Source: Kitasatospora sp. Root107 (lineage in GTDB: Bacteria > Actinomycetota > Actinomycetes > Streptomycetales > Streptomycetaceae). From it: DNA of 64,000 nt. The translations under genes and the position numbers were made by a program. Positions 41,001 to 49,259 of this stretch are shown one piece after another. Each line of letters opens with the position of its first letter. Position 1 is the first letter of the stretch. The stretch is taken from the NCBI RefSeq assembly GCF_001424875.1, contig NZ_LMCT01000067.1:368880-432879 (forward strand). The letters are read 5' to 3'. The notes under the pieces were generated by a model. The model saw only the letters and a list, made by a program, of their open reading frames with translations. It made no database searches and was not told the origin of the DNA.

Positions 41001-41939
41001 TCAGTTCGCGGCTGTGGTGAGGTAGGCGGTCAGCGCGTCGGCAATGCCCTGGGCGGCCTGCTGGCGCCACTGAGGGTCCGTCATCCGCTTGGCATCGCCC
41101 GAGTTTCGCATGTTGCCGCACTCGATGAACACCTTCGGCACCTTGGAAAGGTTGAGCCCGCCGAGGTCGCTGCGAGTGTCCAGACCCTGTTCACCGATGT
41201 AGTCGGCGTACGGCTCGCCGGTGGCCGCCTTGAAGTGCTCGCGCAGCAGCAGGCCGAGCCGGCGGGACGGGGCGACGATCGCGCCGGTGTCCGCCTTCCC
41301 GGCCTTCACCTGGGCGGGCATGATCACGTGGAACCCGCTGCCGGTGGCCGGCGCCCCGTCACCGTGCACCGAGATCGCGGCGTCCACCTTGCCCTCGTTG
41401 CCGATCCTGGCCCGCTCGTCGATGCACGGCCCCCAGGGGCGGTCGCCGTCTTGGGTGAACAGCACCTTGGCGCCGCGCTCCTCCAGTACGGTGCGGGCCC
41501 GCCGGGAGACGTCCAGCGAGTACTCGGCCTCGCTGTAGCCCGCGTTGGTCGAGGTGCCGGTGGTGTCGCACTCCTTGCGGCTGTTGCCGATGTCCACCTG
41601 ACGGTTGATCTCGGTGGTGTGCTTGCCGTTGCCGGGGTTGTGCCCGGCGTCCAGCAGGACCGTACGGCCCGTCAGGGGGCGTGCGGCGGCGGCGCTCCCG
41701 GGGGTGGCGGACGGCGTGGCCGGGGTGGACGGCGCGGCGGTGGGCCAGAAGCTGGGCAGTAGCGGCAGCTCCTCCGCCGGGGAGGCGGAGGCCGGGCGCG
41801 CAGCGGCGTCCGCGCCGGAGGATCCCGGGCCCGCGCAGCCCACCGCGCAGAGCGGCAGAGCGGCGCAGGCCAGCGCGGACAGGCGGAGCAGGGGGGAGCG
41901 ACGCGGGGCGCTGGAGCGCCGGTCGGTGGTGCCGGTCAC
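41001..41939 (-). CDS. N-acetylmuramoyl-L-alanine amidase, lipoprotein
   Basis: A 312-residue Amidase_3 enzyme that cuts the muramoyl-alanine bond. A signal sequence ends in the lipobox AVGC (Cys about residue 35). Zinc ligands: His in LLDAGHNPG, Glu in SEAEYSLDV, His in ISVHGDG; the catalytic Glu is in VFIECGNMRN. A Ser/Pro/Ala linker precedes the domain. Resembles mycobacterial Rv3717. The GTG start is 8 bp after the stop of the gene upstream, so they form one transcript. Confidence 0.93.
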   Translation of the reverse strand: MTGTTDRRSSAPRRSPLLRLSALACAALPLCAVGCAGPGSSGADAAARPASASPAEELPLLPSFWPTAAPSTPATPSATPGSAAAARPLTGRTVLLDAGHNPGNGKHTTEINRQVDIGNSRKECDTTGTSTNAGYSEAEYSLDVSRRARTVLEERGAKVLFTQDGDRPWGPCIDERARIGNEGKVDAAISVHGDGAPATGSGFHVIMPAQVKAGKADTGAIVAPSRRLGLLLREHFKAATGEPYADYIGEQGLDTRSDLGGLNLSKVPKVFIECGNMRNSGDAKRMTDPQWRQQAAQGIADALTAYLTTAAN

Positions 41940-41946
41940 GGGTGGT

Positions 41947-43161
41947 TCAGATCCTGTCCCAGGTACGGGCCGTCAGGCCGAAGGTGTTGGCCAGCGAGTT
42001 CCACTTCGCCACGAAGTCCTTCTTCGCCTGGGACGCCTGCGGGTTGAGCTCGTTGGCCCGCTTGAGGTCTGCGCCGGTGGGGGCGCTGCCGTTGGTGCAG
42101 CCCTGACTGCCGACAGTACGGGCCCAGGCGGCGTAGGCCCGGTCGACGTCGCCGGAGGTCTGCCAGGCGGTCTTCAGCAGTGCGACCGCCTCGACACCGG
42201 CGGGCAGGTCGCCGAAGTCCAGCTTGGCCAGGTCGGCCACCAGTTGGTCGCGCTGGGTCGCCCCGGTCTCGAAGATTTCGACGGCGCTGGTGATCTCGGC
42301 TTTGCCCGGGCAGCTGTTCACCTTCGCCACCGCGTTGCCGATCGGTGCCTTGGCGTCCTCGCCCCGGGCCAGCAGCGCGTCCAGCGCCTTGGCCTGGGCC
42401 TCCGCCTGCGGTCCGTTCGACGAACCGGCGGACGGGGAGGGCGAGTTGCCGCCCGAGGGCGGGGCGGCCGGGGTGCTCTGGGCCGGGGCCGGCTGCGGTG
42501 CGGCGGGGGGCGCGGTGGCCGCGGTCGTGGCCTGGTTCGACGGTTCGTCGCCGTTGCGGACCGCCCAGGCCACCCCGACGCCGACCACCACGACCAGCAC
42601 CACGCCGATCGCGACCAGCAGCGGGACCCGGCGGCGCGGCTCGTGCTGGGGGACTTCCTCGTACTCGGGGTACGGCCGCTGCGGGGCGGGCTGCTGGTAG
42701 CCGGGGAAGGTGCCGGTCGGCTGCGGGCCGGGGAACGCGCCGGGCTGCTGATGCGGCAGAGGTGGCTGATGCGGCTGGGGCGGCTGTGCGCCGGGGAAGC
42801 CGCCGACCGGGGCGGGCGGCGGGAATCCGTACCCGGAGGGCGGAGCAGGGGGTCCGCCGAACGGCGGTCGCGGCGGGGTGACCGGGCCGGGCGGCGGGAG
42901 GTACGGGCGGGCGCCGAGCGGCGGGCCGTGGTCGCCGACGGCGCCGGGCTGGGGCGGCTGCGGGTACCCCTGCTGAGCCTGCGGCGGGTATGCCTGCGGG
43001 GCCTGCGGCGGGGCGAGCGGGAAGATCTCGGTGTGCTGGTCGTCGCGGGCCGGCTGCGGTGCGGTCGGCTGCGGTGCGGGCGCCGGGCGGACCCAGCCAC
43101 CGGCGCCCCCGCGCGCGGTCGGGTCCCACACCGCGGGTGCGGTGTTGTCCTGCTCGGTCAT
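41947..43161 (-). CDS. Pro-rich single-pass membrane protein, unknown function
   Basis: A 404-residue protein: a long cytosolic Pro/Gln/Gly-rich region (residues 1-185), basic RRR, one membrane helix (LVAIGVVLVVVVGVGVAWAV, about 190-210), a Pro/Ser linker and an extracellular domain of about 160 residues with three cysteines (VNSCPGKAEITSAVEIFETG, SQGCTNGSAPTGAD). No enzyme motif. Being upstream of and co-transcribed with the muramoyl amidase suggests an envelope role, perhaps regulating it. Confidence 0.75.
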   Translation of the reverse strand: MTEQDNTAPAVWDPTARGGAGGWVRPAPAPQPTAPQPARDDQHTEIFPLAPPQAPQAYPPQAQQGYPQPPQPGAVGDHGPPLGARPYLPPPGPVTPPRPPFGGPPAPPSGYGFPPPAPVGGFPGAQPPQPHQPPLPHQQPGAFPGPQPTGTFPGYQQPAPQRPYPEYEEVPQHEPRRRVPLLVAIGVVLVVVVGVGVAWAVRNGDEPSNQATTAATAPPAAPQPAPAQSTPAAPPSGGNSPSPSAGSSNGPQAEAQAKALDALLARGEDAKAPIGNAVAKVNSCPGKAEITSAVEIFETGATQRDQLVADLAKLDFGDLPAGVEAVALLKTAWQTSGDVDRAYAAWARTVGSQGCTNGSAPTGADLKRANELNPQASQAKKDFVAKWNSLANTFGLTARTWDRI

Positions 43162-43358
43162 GCCTGGCCTCGCCCCCGCTGTGGTGTGGTGCGTCCTGGG
43201 TTCACGTCGCCCGGTCGTTCGGCGACACCGTACCGGCAGTTTCCGGGCGCACCAACGGCGGCCACCCGGTCGACCCGGCACGTGGGATGACGTTAGAGCA
43301 TCCCGGAAGGTGCCCGCAGGACCATGACGATCTTCGGGTGTCGGCCGGGCGGCAGGTC

Positions 43359-43994
43359 TCAGCGGCGGCGTAGCACCCGCAGCGAGCCGGTGACCGAGAC
43401 CTCTTCGAAGCCCTCGGTGAGCGCGCGCAGGTAGACCCGGTACGGGGCCTGGCCGCCGTCGGCGGGGTCGGGGAAGACGTCGTGGATCACCAGCAGGCCC
43501 TGCTCGGCCAGGTGCGGGGCCCAGCCCTGGTAGTCGCCGGTGGCGTGCTCGTCGGTGTGGCCGCCGTCGATGAAGACCAGCGCCAGCTGCCCGCCCCAGA
43601 CGGCGGCGATCTGCGGCGAGCGGCCGACCAGGGCGACCACGTGGTCCTCCAGGCCCGCCCGGAAGAGGGTGCGGCGGAAGGTCGGCAGGGTGTCCATCAG
43701 CCCGACCGCCGGGTCGACCAGCTCCGGGTCGTGGTACTCCCAGCCGGGCTGCTGCTCCTCGGAGCCGCGGTGGTGATCCACCGTCAGGGCGACCGTCCCG
43801 GTGGCCCGGGCCGCGTCGGCCAGCAGGATCGCCGAGCGTCCGCAGTAGCTGCCGATCTCCAGCAGCGGGAGGCCGGTGGCGGTGGCAGCCCGGTGCGCGG
43901 CGGCGTACAGGGCGAGACCCTCGTCCACCGGCATGAAGCCGGTCGCCGACTCGAAGGCCGTGAGCACCCCGGGGGCCGGGCGGGCGTCCGTCAT
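43359..43994 (-). CDS. Class I SAM-dependent methyltransferase (Methyltransf_24 type)
   Basis: A 211-residue protein. Motif I is LLEIGSYCGRSAILLADAAR (about residue 48), the acidic partner VALTVDHHRGSEEQQ, and LALVFIDGGHTDEHATGDYQ is the metal/catalytic-type block of this group, which resembles cephalosporin hydroxylase and O-methyltransferases. The ATG has GGAG upstream. No obvious pathway neighbour; it lies between the Pro-rich membrane gene and a divergent alcohol dehydrogenase. Confidence 0.88.
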   Translation of the reverse strand: MTDARPAPGVLTAFESATGFMPVDEGLALYAAAHRAATATGLPLLEIGSYCGRSAILLADAARATGTVALTVDHHRGSEEQQPGWEYHDPELVDPAVGLMDTLPTFRRTLFRAGLEDHVVALVGRSPQIAAVWGGQLALVFIDGGHTDEHATGDYQGWAPHLAEQGLLVIHDVFPDPADGGQAPYRVYLRALTEGFEEVSVTGSLRVLRRR

Positions 43995-44178
43995 CGTGCT
44001 GCTCCTGTTCGCGGGGCCGGTCTGTCCCTGGACCCTACTGGACGGTAGGAGGGGTTCCCGCAGGTCGGGGGATGGGGTATATCTGGACGAGTTTCTGGAA
44101 CCCGTTCTAGATGAGGGCTCGCGGAGTGGTTCAGTAGGCTGCTCCGATCCACAGGCGAAACCCCCGGGAGCAAGCCAC

Positions 44179-45255
44179 ATGCGCGCAGCGATCCTGCACG
44201 AGATCGGCCAGGACACACTCGAGGTCCGCGACGACGTCGAGGCGGTCGGCTTCGGTCCCGGCAAGGTCCGGGTCCGGCTCCGGGCCGCCAGCCTGTGCCA
44301 CTCGGACCTGTCCGCGATGAGCGGCGTGCTGCCGCAGCCCGCGCCGTTCGTGCCCGGACACGAGGGCGCCGGCGACGTGGTCGAGACCGGCGAGGGCGTC
44401 ACCGGTGTCGCGGTCGGCGACCGGGTGGTGCTCTGCTGGATGCCGCCCTGCGGCAGCTGCCCGCACTGCCGCCGTGGCCAGGGCCAGCTCTGTGTGGCCA
44501 GCCTGCGACGGCTCGGCTCGGCCGGCTTCCGGCAGGGCGGCACCGACGTCTTCGGCTTCTACAGCACCGGCACCTTCGCCGAGGAGCTGGTGGTGCCCGC
44601 CGACAGCGTGATCGTGCTGCCCGCCGACATGCCGTACGAGCTGGCCGCGCTGATCGGCTGCGGGGTGACCACCGGCCTCGGCGCGGCGATCAACACCGCC
44701 CGGGTGGAGCCCGGCAGTTCGGTAGCCGTGATCGGCGCGGGCGGGGTCGGCATCGCGGCCGTCCAGGGTGCCCGGATCTGCGGCGCGGCCCGGATCACCG
44801 TGGTCGACCCGGTGGAGTCCCGCCGGACCCGAGCGCTCGGCTTCGGCGCCACCGACGCGGTCGCCCCGGAGGGACTGAAGGGCGCGGCCAAGAGCGTGGA
44901 GGGCGGCGGCTACGACTACGTCTTCGAGGCGGTCGGCCGCTCGGCCACCGTGCGGGCGGCGTACGACGCGGCCCGGCGGGGCGGTGCGGTGGTGGTGATC
45001 GGCGCCGGTGCGCAGGACGACCTGGTGCAGTTCAGCATGGGCGAGCTGTTCTTCAACGAGAAGCGCCTGCTGCCCTCGATGTACGGCGGCGGGGACGTCC
45101 GGCGGACCACCGCCCGGGCGATCGAGCTCTGGCGGGCCGGGCGGCTGGACCTGGCGGGCATGATCACCCACCGGGTCGGGCTGGCCGACGTGAACGAGGC
45201 GATCGCCCAGATGCGCAGCGGCGAGGCGCTGCGCACGGTCATCTCGCTGGGCTGA
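44179..45255 (+). CDS. Zinc-dependent alcohol dehydrogenase (MDR, class III-like)
   Basis: A 358-residue medium-chain dehydrogenase. Catalytic zinc ligands: Cys in AASLCHSDL, the GHEGAGDV His-Glu pair and the later cysteine in LIGCGVTTG. The structural zinc loop has four cysteines (CGSCPHCRRGQGQLC). The NAD-binding loop is VIGAGGVGIAAVQGARICGA. Layout fits the formaldehyde/mycothiol- or aryl-alcohol-dehydrogenase group; the natural substrate is not determined by the sequence. Terminator follows directly. Confidence 0.93.
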   Translation: MRAAILHEIGQDTLEVRDDVEAVGFGPGKVRVRLRAASLCHSDLSAMSGVLPQPAPFVPGHEGAGDVVETGEGVTGVAVGDRVVLCWMPPCGSCPHCRRGQGQLCVASLRRLGSAGFRQGGTDVFGFYSTGTFAEELVVPADSVIVLPADMPYELAALIGCGVTTGLGAAINTARVEPGSSVAVIGAGGVGIAAVQGARICGAARITVVDPVESRRTRALGFGATDAVAPEGLKGAAKSVEGGGYDYVFEAVGRSATVRAAYDAARRGGAVVVIGAGAQDDLVQFSMGELFFNEKRLLPSMYGGGDVRRTTARAIELWRAGRLDLAGMITHRVGLADVNEAIAQMRSGEALRTVISLG

Positions 45256-45277
45256 CGGCTGACGGGACCGTCAGCCG
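45256..45277. terminator. Terminator after the alcohol dehydrogenase
   Basis: Perfect 9-bp arms CGGCTGACG and CGTCAGCCG with loop GGAC directly after the stop codon. Confidence 0.8.
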
Positions 45278-45286
45278 ACGGACTGC

Positions 45287-45442
45287 TCAGCGGCGGTGAC
45301 GGCCGTGCGGGTTCGCGTCCGGCCGGTCGTCGGGGGCGGTGTCGCCCCGGTGGCGGCCGTGTAGGGCGCTCTCGGACCGGTCCGTGTCGGAGGCGGGCCC
45401 GGTGCCGTCGTGCCGGGTGGTGTCGGTGCGGGTCTCGGACAT
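45287..45442 (-). CDS. Small His/Arg/Asp-rich protein, hypothetical
   Basis: A possible 51-residue hydrophilic protein (MSETRTDTTRHDGTGP...) with GGAGAAG eight bases before the ATG. It carries two related segments, LHGRHRGDT and PHGRHRR. No hydrophobic stretch and no family. Its reality rests on the ribosome site; the other minus-strand frame here is a shadow. Confidence 0.45.
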   Translation of the reverse strand: MSETRTDTTRHDGTGPASDTDRSESALHGRHRGDTAPDDRPDANPHGRHRR

Positions 45443-45530
45443 GTCGTTACTTCTCCGTGCGAGGGTGCGATTCTCAAGGGATACGCGAGTCACCATATCC
45501 AGCGATTCAGGTGACTACCCCTTGACACGA

Positions 45531-47276
45531 TCACGGCCCGGGCACGATTGACAGTCCGTCCGGCTGTGGCAGTGTCGCGCCGAGCCAGTGGCCGACCAGC
45601 TCGCGGTAGAGCGGGGAGAGCACCTGGAGGTCGCCGTGACGGGCGGTCAGCCCGCGGCCCGCGTCGAGCAGGAGTACCCGGTCGGCCCGCAGGGCGGAGC
45701 CGATCCGGTGGGCGATCACCACCAGCGTGCCGGGCCGGACGGCGAAGGCGGCCTCGGCCACCGCCTCGGCCGGGGCGTCCAGGTGGCAGGTCGCCTCGTC
45801 CAGCACCACCACGGGCGCGGGGGAGAGGTAGGTCCGGACCAGGGCGAGCAGTTGGCGCTCCCCGGCCGAGAGTGTGGCCGGGTCGGGCAGCTCGGCCGCC
45901 GGCCCGCCGAGTCGATCCAGCAGCTCGGACGCGCCCAACAGCTCGGCAGCTTCGGTGAGCTGACGGTCGGTGGCGTCCGGGCGGAGCCAGCGCAGGTTCT
46001 CTCCGACGGTGCCGGTGAACAGGTACGCCTCCTGCGGGAGCAGTGCCACCAGCCCGGCCCTGGCCTGGTCCGGCAGGGTGTGTGGGGCGGCGCCGCCGAC
46101 GGTCACGGTGCCCTGCTGGGGCGGGACCAACCCGGCCAGCAGGGCGGCCAGGGTGGACTTGCCCGCACCGCTCGGGCCGACCACGGCGAGGTGTTCGCCC
46201 GGCGCCAGGGCCAGGTCGAGGGCGCTGAACACGGGCTCGGCGGCCGCGCCGTGGGTGTGGTGCAGCCCGTGCACTCGGACCTCCTGTCCCGAGGTGGGCT
46301 CCTGCCCCGAGGCCGGCCGGTCGGGCGGGTCGGGCAGCGTGGCCAGCCGGTCGAGCACCACGGCGAGCTCCAGCAGCCAGCTGCCGACCATGCCCGCCAG
46401 GCTGCGGACGGCCGGTTCGAGCTGCTGCACCAAGTAGGCTGCCACGCCTAGCAGTTGGCCAGTGGTCAGCTGCCGGTGGTCGACCAGCCACGGCGCGGCC
46501 GCGACCACCAGCAGTAGCGGCAGCCGGCCGCCGATCGCCACCGTGAGGGTACGGAGCGCGGCGGCCCGGCCGAGCGCGCGGACCGCCGCGCCCTGGGCCA
46601 GTACGGCGGCACCCACCGAACGCTCCACCCGGGCCTGCGCCCCGCAGGCGGTGATGTCCCGGACCCCCGCGAAGGCCAGCCCAGCCTCGGCGGCCACCCG
46701 TTCGTCGGCCAGCACCACCGCGCGCTGACGGTCCACCAGCGGGCCGAGCAGCCGGGCGAACAGCAGACCGCCGAGCAGCAGCGGCGGCAGCACCAGCGGC
46801 AGGGTGACCGGGGCGAGCACGGCGAGGCCGAGTACGGCCGCCAGTACGGTGATGCCCACGCTGCGCAGCGTACGCAGCAGGGTGGCCGTCAACTGCCGGG
46901 CAGACTCCACCTGTTCGGTCAGCCTGGCCACCTCGGCGGGGCCGTCGCCGGTCGGTTCGGCCCGGCCCAGGGCGCTGCGCACCACCCGGCGGACCAGCGC
47001 GTCCCGCAGGGGCTCCACCACCGCCGCCACGTACGGGAAGGCGGCCCGGGCCGCGTACGCGCGGACTCCGACGGCGGCGGCGAAGGCGGCCAGCCAGGCG
47101 AAGCCGACGGCGGGGCGGCCGGCCAGGAACCCCTGGTCGGTGGCGGCGGCGATCAGCAGGCCGGAGAGCAGTGAGGGCAGTGCCTCAACCGCCGACCAGA
47201 CCAGCACCCGGACCAAGGCGGGCCGGGTGGTGGTGAGTTGGTCCCGCAGCAGGGTCCAGCCGGGCGAGCGGGTCAC
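45531..47276 (-). CDS. ABC exporter half-transporter, catalytic partner (lanthipeptide locus)
   Basis: A 581-residue membrane-ATPase fusion. Six helices lie in residues 30-310 and the ATPase in about 340-560: Walker A GPSGAGKST, Q-loop LLPQEAYLF, a deviant signature LSAGERQ, Walker B VVVLDEATCHLD with the catalytic Glu, and H-loop IAHR. No N-terminal C39 peptidase domain is present, so it does not cut the leader. Overlaps the sister gene (GTGA). With it, it should form a heterodimer exporting the lanthipeptide or its precursor. Confidence 0.9.
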   Translation of the reverse strand: MTRSPGWTLLRDQLTTTRPALVRVLVWSAVEALPSLLSGLLIAAATDQGFLAGRPAVGFAWLAAFAAAVGVRAYAARAAFPYVAAVVEPLRDALVRRVVRSALGRAEPTGDGPAEVARLTEQVESARQLTATLLRTLRSVGITVLAAVLGLAVLAPVTLPLVLPPLLLGGLLFARLLGPLVDRQRAVVLADERVAAEAGLAFAGVRDITACGAQARVERSVGAAVLAQGAAVRALGRAAALRTLTVAIGGRLPLLLVVAAAPWLVDHRQLTTGQLLGVAAYLVQQLEPAVRSLAGMVGSWLLELAVVLDRLATLPDPPDRPASGQEPTSGQEVRVHGLHHTHGAAAEPVFSALDLALAPGEHLAVVGPSGAGKSTLAALLAGLVPPQQGTVTVGGAAPHTLPDQARAGLVALLPQEAYLFTGTVGENLRWLRPDATDRQLTEAAELLGASELLDRLGGPAAELPDPATLSAGERQLLALVRTYLSPAPVVVLDEATCHLDAPAEAVAEAAFAVRPGTLVVIAHRIGSALRADRVLLLDAGRGLTARHGDLQVLSPLYRELVGHWLGATLPQPDGLSIVPGP

Positions 47277-48892
47277 GAGGCGCTCCTCGGGGCGGGGACG
47301 ACGGCGGGGGCGGCTGCCAGGGCAGGCCCTAGGGCGGCGCGGTACTCCGGGTCCTTGACCAGGGTGGTGTGCGGGGCCAGCGCGCGCAGCCGGCCGCCGT
47401 CCAGCCAGGCGACCAGGTCGGCGCGGGCGGCGGCGCCCGGGCGGTGGGCGACCACCAGCCTGGTCCGGCCTGCGGTGGCGAGGGCCAGGGCCTCGGTCAC
47501 CTGGTGTTCGGTGGCCAGGTCCAGGCTGGAGGTGGCGTCGTCCAGGATCATCACCCGGGGCCGCTGGGCGAGCAGTCTGGCCAGCCCAAGCCGCTGCAAC
47601 TCGCCGCCGGACAGCCGGAGTTCGGTGGTCGGAGTGTCATCGCCGAGCGGCATTCTGGCCAGGAAGCCGTCGGCCCGGGCCGCCCGGGTCTCCGTGGCGG
47701 CCGCACCCTCCAGTGCCTCGCCCACGGTGGCGCCGACCAGCACCGGGCGCTCGAAGGCGTACCCGACGGCCAGTCGCCGCTGCCCGGGCGTGAGTTCGGT
47801 GAGCGGGACGCCGTCGACCAGCACCAGTCCGCTGTCGGGAGCGCGGAGCCCGCCCGCGACGGCGGCGAGCAGTGACTTGCCGGAGCCCGACCGGCCGACC
47901 AGTGCGACCGTCCGGCCGCCCGGGACGGTGAGGTCGAGCGGGCCGAGCAGGCCCTCGACACTCACCCCGATCAGGGTCAACTCGCCTGGCCCGGCCGGGA
48001 GATCACGCCCGCCCGGCGGTGGCGCTGGAAGTGCGAGCAGCTCGGCCACCCGATCCCGCCCGGCCCGGGCGTGCGCCACCCCGGCCAGTGCCTCGACCTG
48101 CTCGAAGAAGCCCAGACCGAGCGCGGCCCAGCCGGCTGCGGCGGCCAGTTCGCCGGGGCGCAGCGTGCCGTTCGAGAGTTGCAGGCCCGCGGTGCTCAGC
48201 ACGCTCAGCTCGACCAGCGCGACCAGCAGGGTGGCCTGCCAGACCGTCCGGCGCTGGGTCTGCCAGAGGGCGTGCCCGGCCTCGGCGAGCCGGGGGAGCG
48301 GGGCCAGCACCCGTGCGGTCTCAGCCTCCCGGGCTCCGGCGGCGTGGATGCTGCGCAGACCGGCCAGGGCGCCGGTCAGCCGGGCCGCCAGCTCGGACTG
48401 CACCTGCTGGTAGCGGGTGAACGCCTGGGCCGCGTCGCGCAGGAACAGCCGGATCAGCACCACCCCGGGCAGCACCCCGGCGAAGAACGCGGCGGCCAGC
48501 CAGGGCGAGAGCAGCGCCAGGCCGAGCACGGCCCCCAGCGAGGTGAGCAGCGCGGTGGCGGCGGTGATTCGGGACGGCAGCGCGCCACCTGCGTCGGCGG
48601 CCGAGCCGACCAGTCGGGCGGTCAGGTCACCGGTGGCCGGTCCACCCGGGACGGGGCCCCGGTCCAGCACCCGGCGGAGCAGGCGCAGCCGCAGGCCGAC
48701 CGTGGTGTCGGCGGCCACCGCAGGACCGGCCAGCGTGGCGAAAGCCCCCGCCAGCGCGCCGACCAGCAGCACCGCGGCGAGCGGCAGAGCGGACCCGCCG
48801 TCGATCGCGACGCCCACCGCGCCGGGCAGCGCGAGGGTCGCGGCCGCCTCGACCGGTACGGCCACCGAGAGCACGATCACCCAGCCGCGCAT
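47273..48892 (-). CDS. ABC exporter half-transporter with degenerate ATPase site (lanthipeptide locus)
   Basis: A 539-residue membrane-ATPase fusion. Walker A GRSGSGKSL, canonical signature LSGGELQR, Walker B VMILDDATSSLD in which the catalytic Glu is Asp, and H-loop VAHR. The Walker B change, combined with the deviant signature of its partner, would create one degenerate and one active ATP site, as in TM287/288-type heterodimers. The ATG has GGAGG upstream. It follows lanA after a strong hairpin. Confidence 0.9.
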   Translation of the reverse strand: MRGWVIVLSVAVPVEAAATLALPGAVGVAIDGGSALPLAAVLLVGALAGAFATLAGPAVAADTTVGLRLRLLRRVLDRGPVPGGPATGDLTARLVGSAADAGGALPSRITAATALLTSLGAVLGLALLSPWLAAAFFAGVLPGVVLIRLFLRDAAQAFTRYQQVQSELAARLTGALAGLRSIHAAGAREAETARVLAPLPRLAEAGHALWQTQRRTVWQATLLVALVELSVLSTAGLQLSNGTLRPGELAAAAGWAALGLGFFEQVEALAGVAHARAGRDRVAELLALPAPPPGGRDLPAGPGELTLIGVSVEGLLGPLDLTVPGGRTVALVGRSGSGKSLLAAVAGGLRAPDSGLVLVDGVPLTELTPGQRRLAVGYAFERPVLVGATVGEALEGAAATETRAARADGFLARMPLGDDTPTTELRLSGGELQRLGLARLLAQRPRVMILDDATSSLDLATEHQVTEALALATAGRTRLVVAHRPGAAARADLVAWLDGGRLRALAPHTTLVKDPEYRAALGPALAAAPAVVPAPRSAS

Positions 48893-48965
48893 GGCACTGC
48901 CACCTCCTGAAGGACGACGTGCGGGGACGTGTGTGGGGATTTCTGTGGGGGGACGTACGGCCGGA

Positions 48966-49002
48966 GCCGTGCCCGCTCCCCCCGGGAGGGAGCGGGCACG
49001 GC
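48966..49002 (-). terminator. Perfect 15-bp hairpin between lanA and the exporter genes
   Basis: GCCGTGCCCGCTCCC (48966-48980) and its exact complement (48988-49002) flank a 7-nt loop, 22 bp after the lanA stop. No T-tract follows, so partial read-through into the exporter genes is plausible; this would keep lanA mRNA in excess, as usual for precursor genes. Confidence 0.85.
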
Positions 49003-49023
49003 CCCGTGCGAACTGCCGACCTA

Positions 49024-49158
49024 CTAGCTGATGGTGAAGATCAGGCAGGTCAGGATCAGACAGGTGAACTGGCAGCCGCCGCCGTGTCCGCCCAGCTCGA
49101 CGGCCTCGGTCTCCGGCAGGTCCTGCAGAGCGGCCAGGTCGGTCTCGAAGTTCTCCAT
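49024..49158 (-). CDS. Class IV lanthipeptide precursor peptide (LanA)
   Basis: A 44-residue peptide ending at two consecutive TAG codons, with GGGGAGGA nine bases before the ATG. The leader MENFETDL then LAALQDLPETEAVELGG resembles the venezuelin precursor leader (MEN...LxxLxxLPETDPV). A glycine-rich HGGG joins it to the core CQFTCLILTCLIFTIS (residues 29-44), with three Cys, three Thr and one Ser as ring partners and otherwise very hydrophobic. It lies between the protease and exporter genes of the LanL locus. Double-glycine (23-24) is present, but no C39 protease is in the locus. Confidence 0.88.
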   Translation of the reverse strand: MENFETDLAALQDLPETEAVELGGHGGGCQFTCLILTCLIFTIS

Positions 49159-49182
49159 GGTGGGTCCTCCCCTTGATGGTCC

Positions 49183-49259
49183 GTCACCCGCACAGTGCGG
49201 GTGACGTCGCCCCTGGCCCGGTCGGGCCAGGGAAGTCTGTGGGTGCCGCGGTGCGGCAC
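49183..49259. repeat. Three consecutive hairpins between the protease gene and lanA
   Basis: Inverted repeats at 49183-49205 (11-bp arms GTCACCCGCAC/GTGCGGGTGAC), 49211-49232 (9-bp arms CCCTGGCCC/GGGCCAGGG, loop GGTC) and 49243-49259 (7-bp arms GTGCCGC/GCGGCAC, touching the protease stop codon). They leave only about 24 bp before lanA. Confidence 0.9.
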
